Part shown: in pieces, positions 58,301 through 64,000 of the stretch
Layout of the letters: each line of letters starts with the position of its first letter
Position numbering within the stretch: the stretch's first letter is position 1
Source of the DNA: Oscarella lobularis
Lineage: Eukaryota; Porifera; Homoscleromorpha; Homosclerophorida; Oscarellidae
NCBI RefSeq assembly: GCF_947507565.1
Contig: NC_089190.1
Location: 1,488,001 to 1,552,000 of the forward strand
Reading direction: 5' to 3'
DNA: 64,000 bases
Made by a program: the position numbers and the translations under genes
The notes under the pieces: generated by a model
What the model was told of the DNA's origin: nothing
Database searches by the model: none
Seen by the model: the letters and a program-made list of their open reading frames with translations, nothing else

Positions 58301-61300
58301 TGACAATGCGCCGGAATTCGTTTTTCCGATTATGGTTGCCGCCGTGTACGAAAACGTTTCCAGTGGACACGTTGTCTTTGCTTTGACGGCACGAGACGAC
58401 GACATTGGCTCCAACGCCGAATTATCTTACGAATTGCTGACAGAGAGTATGATGGACAATCCGTTCGACGTTTCCGACTCTGGAAACGTTTACGTGGCGT
58501 CGCCCGACTTGCTTGACTACGAAACGAAGAGGGCGTACAACGTGACTGTCGTTGTGTCCGATTCAGGTGATCCGCGGAAAAGTGCGAGTACCGTCGTTCT
58601 CGTTAGAGTGCTAAACGTCAATGAATACACACCCAGATTTGTCCAAGGAACCTACGAGGCAATCATGTGCGAGGGGCCGATGTCGAATCGTACAGTTGTC
58701 GCTGTGACAGCAACCGACGACGACGCCGAGATGTTTGGGAAAATCACTTATTTGATTGAAGACGATAAGGGCATATTTGCCGTGCATCCAGAAACAGGCA
58801 GGGTTTGGAACAAAGTGCCACTCGATTACGAGACGTGGACGTGGCATGAATTCAAGGTCAGAGCAACCGACGGCGGCAATTTGTGGAGCGAGGCAACGGT
58901 GACAGTGGACGTACGAAACGACAACGATAATCGTCCGAAATTTGAGAGCGATCACAGACGAATTATTATTTCCGAAAATGCGACCGTCGGTACGAGCGTA
59001 CATCGTTGTCCGGCGACGGACAACGATTCGTGCGTGTACGACGTGTGCAACAACGGCTTTGCTCTTGCGTGCGACGTTTGCAATAGAACCGACGGCAGTT
59101 CTGGAGACGGCAGCGGGTGCGAGAGCTACGACGACAACACGCTTCGATACGAAATTGTTTCATCTTATCCGAGCGGCTTTCTCGCTATCGATAGCGAAAC
59201 GGGCAACATCACTCTTGCTCAGTCCATCGATCGCGAAATGGTTTCTGTCTATTACGTCACCATTCGCGTGTCCGACGGTCTGTACAGTGATACGAAGAAT
59301 CTGACTATACATGTCGGCGACGACAACGACAATAATCCTGTATTTAACAAGACCAGATATTTAGAGGAGGTGAAGGAGAATGTTGCCGTGGGAACGTCTG
59401 TTATCCAAGTGAGCGCAAGCGATGCCGATGCTGGTTTGAACGGCGACGTGGCTTACCGACTACTGGGTCACTGGAACGAAGATTTCAGCATTGACAATTG
59501 GGGTGTCGTTTGGACGGCGATGTCACTGGATCGAGAAATGCGACCGGAATACGACCTAATGGTCGTAGCCGAAGACATGGGAGCGATGAAGCGCACTACG
59601 GAAGTGCCGCTAGTGATTACAGTTTTAGACGTTAACGACAACTCGCCCGTGTTTGAACCGATTCTCGACTGCGTGCTGATTCGAGAAGATTACGGCGCTG
59701 AGGAGTCGGGTTCCGGGTCGGGCTCCGGAGTGGGCTTTGACCGTTTTGTTGTAAACGTCAGCGCTTCGGACGCCGACGCTGACGAGAACGGCGAAATCGT
59801 TTTTTCGATTGTCGGAGAATCTGTATTTGACATTGACTCTCAAACGGGCGAAATCACTTCAACAGCCTATTTTGATCGCGAAGCCACCGGATTTTACGTC
59901 GTTACCGTGAACGCGAGCGATCGCGGATCGCCGTCTCGCTGGACCCCTCTTCTCGTCTGCATCAATGTGACGGACGTAAACGACAACGCTCCCGTCATTG
60001 ACTCTGATTCTCTTTCGGACCCGATCGACATATCTGAAGCCTCCGCCAACGGCACAATTGTCGTCGACCGCATCTGGGCTACGGACTCTGACGCCGGAGC
60101 AAACGGCAACGTTCGTTTTTACCCAGGTCGAAACTTTCCGCGTCGCCACTTCGATCTTCATCAAAACTCGGGCCAGATAGTCGTCGCCTCGTCGCTCGAT
60201 CGCGAGACGATCGACGAGTACACGTTCTCGGTGGTTGCAGTTGATCAAGCGATGCCTATATCAGCACGCCTCAACGACACTATATTACTGACTTTCATCA
60301 TTACGGACGCGAATGATAACTCGCCGGTCGTGTTGCCGCTTTTCGTCGAAGTTGATGTCGAGGAGAACGTCACCCTAAATACGGTCATTGCTTTATTTAA
60401 CGTGACGGACAGAGACGCAGGCAATAACAGTGTCGTCAGCGCGACACTGAGTCCGCCGTCGAGCCGGTTTGAGGTCAGTTTGGTGGAAAATGTCGCTACT
60501 GTTTCGGTCGTCGCAGAGCTGGACTACGAAACGGCGACGTCGCACGTGGTCTCTATCGTCTTCTCCGACGCCGGCATCCCCCCGATGTCATCGACGTCCC
60601 AAGTCAACGTAACGGTGTTGAACGTCAACGACGCGAGGCCAGTCGTATCGATTGGTAACACGCTTCCAATTGAATATTTCGAAGATAGTGGTCGACTCGC
60701 TTTGGAGCCGAACGTGAACATAACCGACAGCGATGGTTTTCCATTCACGTATTTTTGCAACAGCACGGCACGTCTCATCGGAGGCGAAACTTACAACGTT
60801 AGCATGTTACCGTACGACTGTCCGCCAGGAATTGGTGACAAGTTTACAAAGATTCGTAACTGTGGGCTCGACGACGCGCAGGCGATCGGGCCGGACGTGG
60901 TTGCTCTTCAAAACGGCGCGACAATAAACGGCTACACGATGATGTTTGACGGCAGTGACGATTTTGCCGACGTCAAGGGGCAATTCAATCTAATCAACAA
61001 GGGACTGGTCATTGCCGTTTGGCTTAATATGCCAAGTCTTCCGCTGAACAAATCGACCATCTACATAAAACTGAACGCCGGAGCAAACCTTGTGTATTAT
61101 GGTGTCTTCTGCCTTAGCAACGGCAGAGTGAGGTTCGAGTATGCCAAGTCGGGGAAGCTTTCGGCTAGCGTCGACGGGCCAATGATCTGCGGGAGTTTTG
61201 TCAACCAGTGGGCTCATCTTACCGTCTTGGTCGATTGTGACGACCAGTCGGTCTGGCGAGTAAAGTTCCTTGTCAACGGATGTATGAAAGGCCAGGTAGT

Positions 61301-64000
61301 ACTCAGCTTCTTTATGTATACCACAGCCCGTATCTCTGACAAAGCTGGTCGCTCGTTTGTTGGTGCTCGACCGATGCCAGGAAACGCCGACAATAACCCA
61401 ATTGAGAATTACCACGGAAAAATGCACCTCCTAGTCGTTCAACCGTCTCCATCGCGACAAGAGCAGATTGTCTGCTTTTTGGGCTGCGGCGAAGCGTTGC
61501 GAACGGGCTTGTCTTCACTGCCAACGTCGCTAAAAGCGAGCTACGACTACACCGAAGCGACGTTGACCGTACTTGGTAGATCGTCTCGAGAAGACTATAT
61601 TGACGTTTTGAATTCGCTCTACTACGTATCCGACGTCGAGGAGCCGATCTCCGGCACGCGGACTATTGACGTACGCATCAACGACTGTCAGTTTGAATCG
61701 GATTCCGGTCTGTTAACGATTGATATGGCTCTGACGAATGACAACGAGCCGATATTGCGATTGAACGGGCCGCACGGCGCTAACTACAACCGCAGCGTGT
61801 TCACTGAAGACGATACGAGTGGCGGAGCTGTTATTGTTGCCAACGCCAGCGCTCTGACGGTGACGGACGGCGATCGCGGCGCCTACACGTACGACGTAAC
61901 GGTGGAAATAATGAATCCGGTGGATAGTTCGTACGAATCACTTTCCGTCGGAAGTGGCCAGTCGTTTGAATACGATAACGTCACCGCGACGCTGACGATG
62001 TCGCCTTATGTCGACACGGTTGAACTTCAGGCGATTCTTCGGTCGATAACTTACGACAATACCAAAGAAGAGCCTTCGACGGTCGAACGGACCATATCTT
62101 TTGCTATCAAGGATGGCCCCCGGCATGATTCCGCTATCGTCTATAGCTACATTCAAGTGGAACTGGTGAACGATCAGCCTGATGTTTTGCTCAACTATAT
62201 GGTTGACTATTACGAGGGAAACGGATCCGTGCTAGTTGCCCCGACTCTGCGATTGATTGACCACGATAACGACTATGCTATGGAAGCGATCATTCGACTT
62301 CAATCGGCCGTCAAAGAGGATATGGAAATGCTGGACGTTTACGTGGCCGACACGCCAGAAATTTCAAAAATGTACGACATGGCGAATTGTACGCTGAAAC
62401 TCTGGGGAAAAGCGACCGTTGCCACGTACGAACGAATTTTGCGCAACGTCACGTACGAACACAAGGGCCAAGAAGATCCCACACCCGGACCGCGAGTCGT
62501 GACGTTCACCGTGTCCGACGGCGCGGCGACGTCGGCTCCCGCATCGTCGTTCATCTTTTTCCAAGCCGTAAACGACGCCCCTGTGCTCGATCTAAACGGA
62601 CCGGCAGAACTAGGTATCGACTTCGAGATCTCGTATGCGGAAGGCATGGCAGCTTCTGTTCTGACGGAGTCTACCGCAACTTTGATTGACGTCGACAGTT
62701 CAACGCTCGCGTATTTGAAGGCGACTCTCGTTGGAAACTTGAACGGTGACGACGAATATTTGAATGTCGATTTGACGTCAATGCCTTCGCTGAGCCCAAC
62801 TTACGTCGCTGGTGTACTCAAAATTGTGCCGTCGGGATCAGGATCGTCGATCGCCGACTTCCAGATGGCTCTTCGAAAAATCACTTACGAAAACAAAGCC
62901 GACGAATTTTCCGGCGCAGAACGTACCGTAGATTTCGTCGCCAACGACGGATACTTGAGCAGCCGTGTGGCGACGACTCGCATCGTTTTGAAAGAAATAA
63001 ACGATCGTCCCTACATATCTCTATACGGCAACGGCACGACCAACCACACGACTGTTTTTGTAGATAGCAAGCCGGCTATCAATGTTCTACCGCCGTCGAG
63101 CGTATCTGTTTCTGATCCGGACAGTGCGGCAACTGTAGTGTTGGTGCGGTTAGTTTTGCAGAATTTCGAAGACGATAGTCTGGAGAAGCTCACTTTTCCG
63201 TCTGATGGGACGTCGTCAATTACGAAAACTTTGAGTGAAATTCAGTACGAAATAGCGTTCTCGCCTGGTCTGTTTTTGACCACCGCCGAAGCCTTTTTGC
63301 AAGGAATCATGTACGATAATATGATCGATGAGCCGAATCCTGCTCAACCGAGAACGATTCTAATATCGGTTACCGACGGAACTGTTTCAAGCAATCACAT
63401 TACTGTACACGTCGACATACGCCTTTTCAATGATCACCGACCCATCTTCAGTCCGTTGGACTACGCCGTCGTCGTGCCGGAAAATAAAAATTCGCACACC
63501 ATCCTGACGGTGTTTGCTACCGACATGGACGACGGAGACGACGGCAAATTTCTCTTTTCCTTTGTCAACGGCAACGATGAAGGACACTTCTCTATTGACT
63601 CTTCGACGGGCGAGATAGCGACAACAACGACCCTAGACAGAGAAGAAATTTCCTGGTATCGACTGGTTGTTAGAGCCACGGACTTGGGCGTGCCGTCCAT
63701 GTCGTCGGACGCCGGCGTAAATATCACGGTTAGCGATGTCAATGACGTTGTGCCTCGCTTTGTCAACGACGCTGTCTACGCAGCCAACGTTTCTGAAAAT
63801 TCGCGAATCGGATTCACTGTGTTTAATTTCAGCGCCGTCGACGGCGACAGAGCCGATACCAACAACGCTCGCATATCGTACGCAATCGTCGGCGGTAACT
63901 CGCGCGGCGATTTCCACATTCCAGACGCGAGTGTCGGCGTCGTGACCGTCGCCAATCGTCTGGACGTTGACGGCTCCAACGGCCAAGTTGATTACACGTT
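49398..64000 (+). CDS. Giant cadherin-repeat extracellular protein, 3' end outside the window
   Basis: ATG 49398 (ACCATGG) opens a signal peptide (MVSLRVPWALFGIVLLISC), followed by a short Cys-rich segment (CPKGQFYN, CSDCHPDCEDYC) over exons 49398-49485, 49579-49647 and 49710-49755. Many short exons follow to about 52405. A last visible exon starts at 52416 and stays open to the window end (at least 11,585 nt). Modules in order: about 110-residue cadherin-like repeats with V..ND..P and L..A.Y.N...EP (to about 57960); two WQY...W modules (54640-54830, 55083-55250); eight cadherin repeats with DXNDNXP, DRE and DAD calcium motifs (57990-60640); a concanavalin/LamG-like module (about 60920-61500); more cadherin-like repeats; then cadherin repeats again from about 63425. 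No transmembrane segment is in view. It is likely an adhesion or matrix receptor. Ser-Gly runs (about 55530-55580, 59700-59735) could carry glycosaminoglycan. Confidence 0.88.

Noticed and set aside
56976-58370. Long minus frames opposite the cadherin exon (215 and 134 codons)
   Set aside because: They are antisense shadows of the biased GTC/GAC codon use in the plus-strand repeats.

Overview
The window looks like nuclear DNA of a gene-dense, early-branching animal, most likely a sponge. The homoscleromorph type (Oscarella/Corticium) is my best guess by inference. Genes are intron-rich, most introns are about 45-75 nt, and spacing is often only 75-600 bp. An Eph receptor tyrosine kinase with ligand-binding, two FN3, kinase and SAM domains places it in Metazoa. 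A giant cadherin-repeat protein, TASOR, RAP1 and Artemis homologues fit that. I saw no tRNA, rRNA, CRISPR or prokaryotic gene.

Layout. 1-1157 (-): the tail-truncated end of a TauD/TfdA-like dioxygenase. 1384-3997 (-): NOP2 rRNA methyltransferase, divergent from 4373-5165 (+), a MIIP-like gene. 5693-9828 (+): a TASOR-like gene (DUF3715 pseudo-PARP plus SPOC) whose one long intron is filled with a palindromic short repeat and tandem copies of a ~600 bp element with terminal inverted repeats. 9880-16397 (+): an Eph receptor locus built by tandem duplication. It has a 3' relic, then a complete kinase-less Eph-like receptor, then a full-length Eph kinase. A 173 bp TA-flanked MITE separates the two large copies. 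16608-18822 (+): Artemis (DCLRE1C), abutting LEKR1 (18960-38726, +). One LEKR1 intron is 17.4 kb long and holds a ~16.7 kb satellite with a 41 bp monomer, followed by a 114 bp minisatellite. 39474-41240: a candidate orphan exon and an intronless low-complexity protein gene. 41829-44294 (+): a membrane-anchored trehalase. 44569-45669 (+): KLHDC3. 45917-48126 (-): TERF2IP/RAP1. 48243-48804 (-): ERG28. 49398 to the end (+): a secreted or membrane cadherin-like giant whose last visible exon stays open for at least 11.6 kb.

Functions are mostly housekeeping (rRNA methylation, end joining, telomere or NF-kB regulation, sterol synthesis scaffold, C-degron recognition), plus adhesion and signalling (Eph, cadherin) and silencing (TASOR). 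They do not form one pathway. The most unusual structures are the satellite-filled intron, the Eph array with a kinase-less member and a MITE sitting in a splice donor, and the huge cadherin exon. Exon boundaries are read by eye from GT/GC...AG sites and protein continuity. Family names come from recalled protein families, not from a search.
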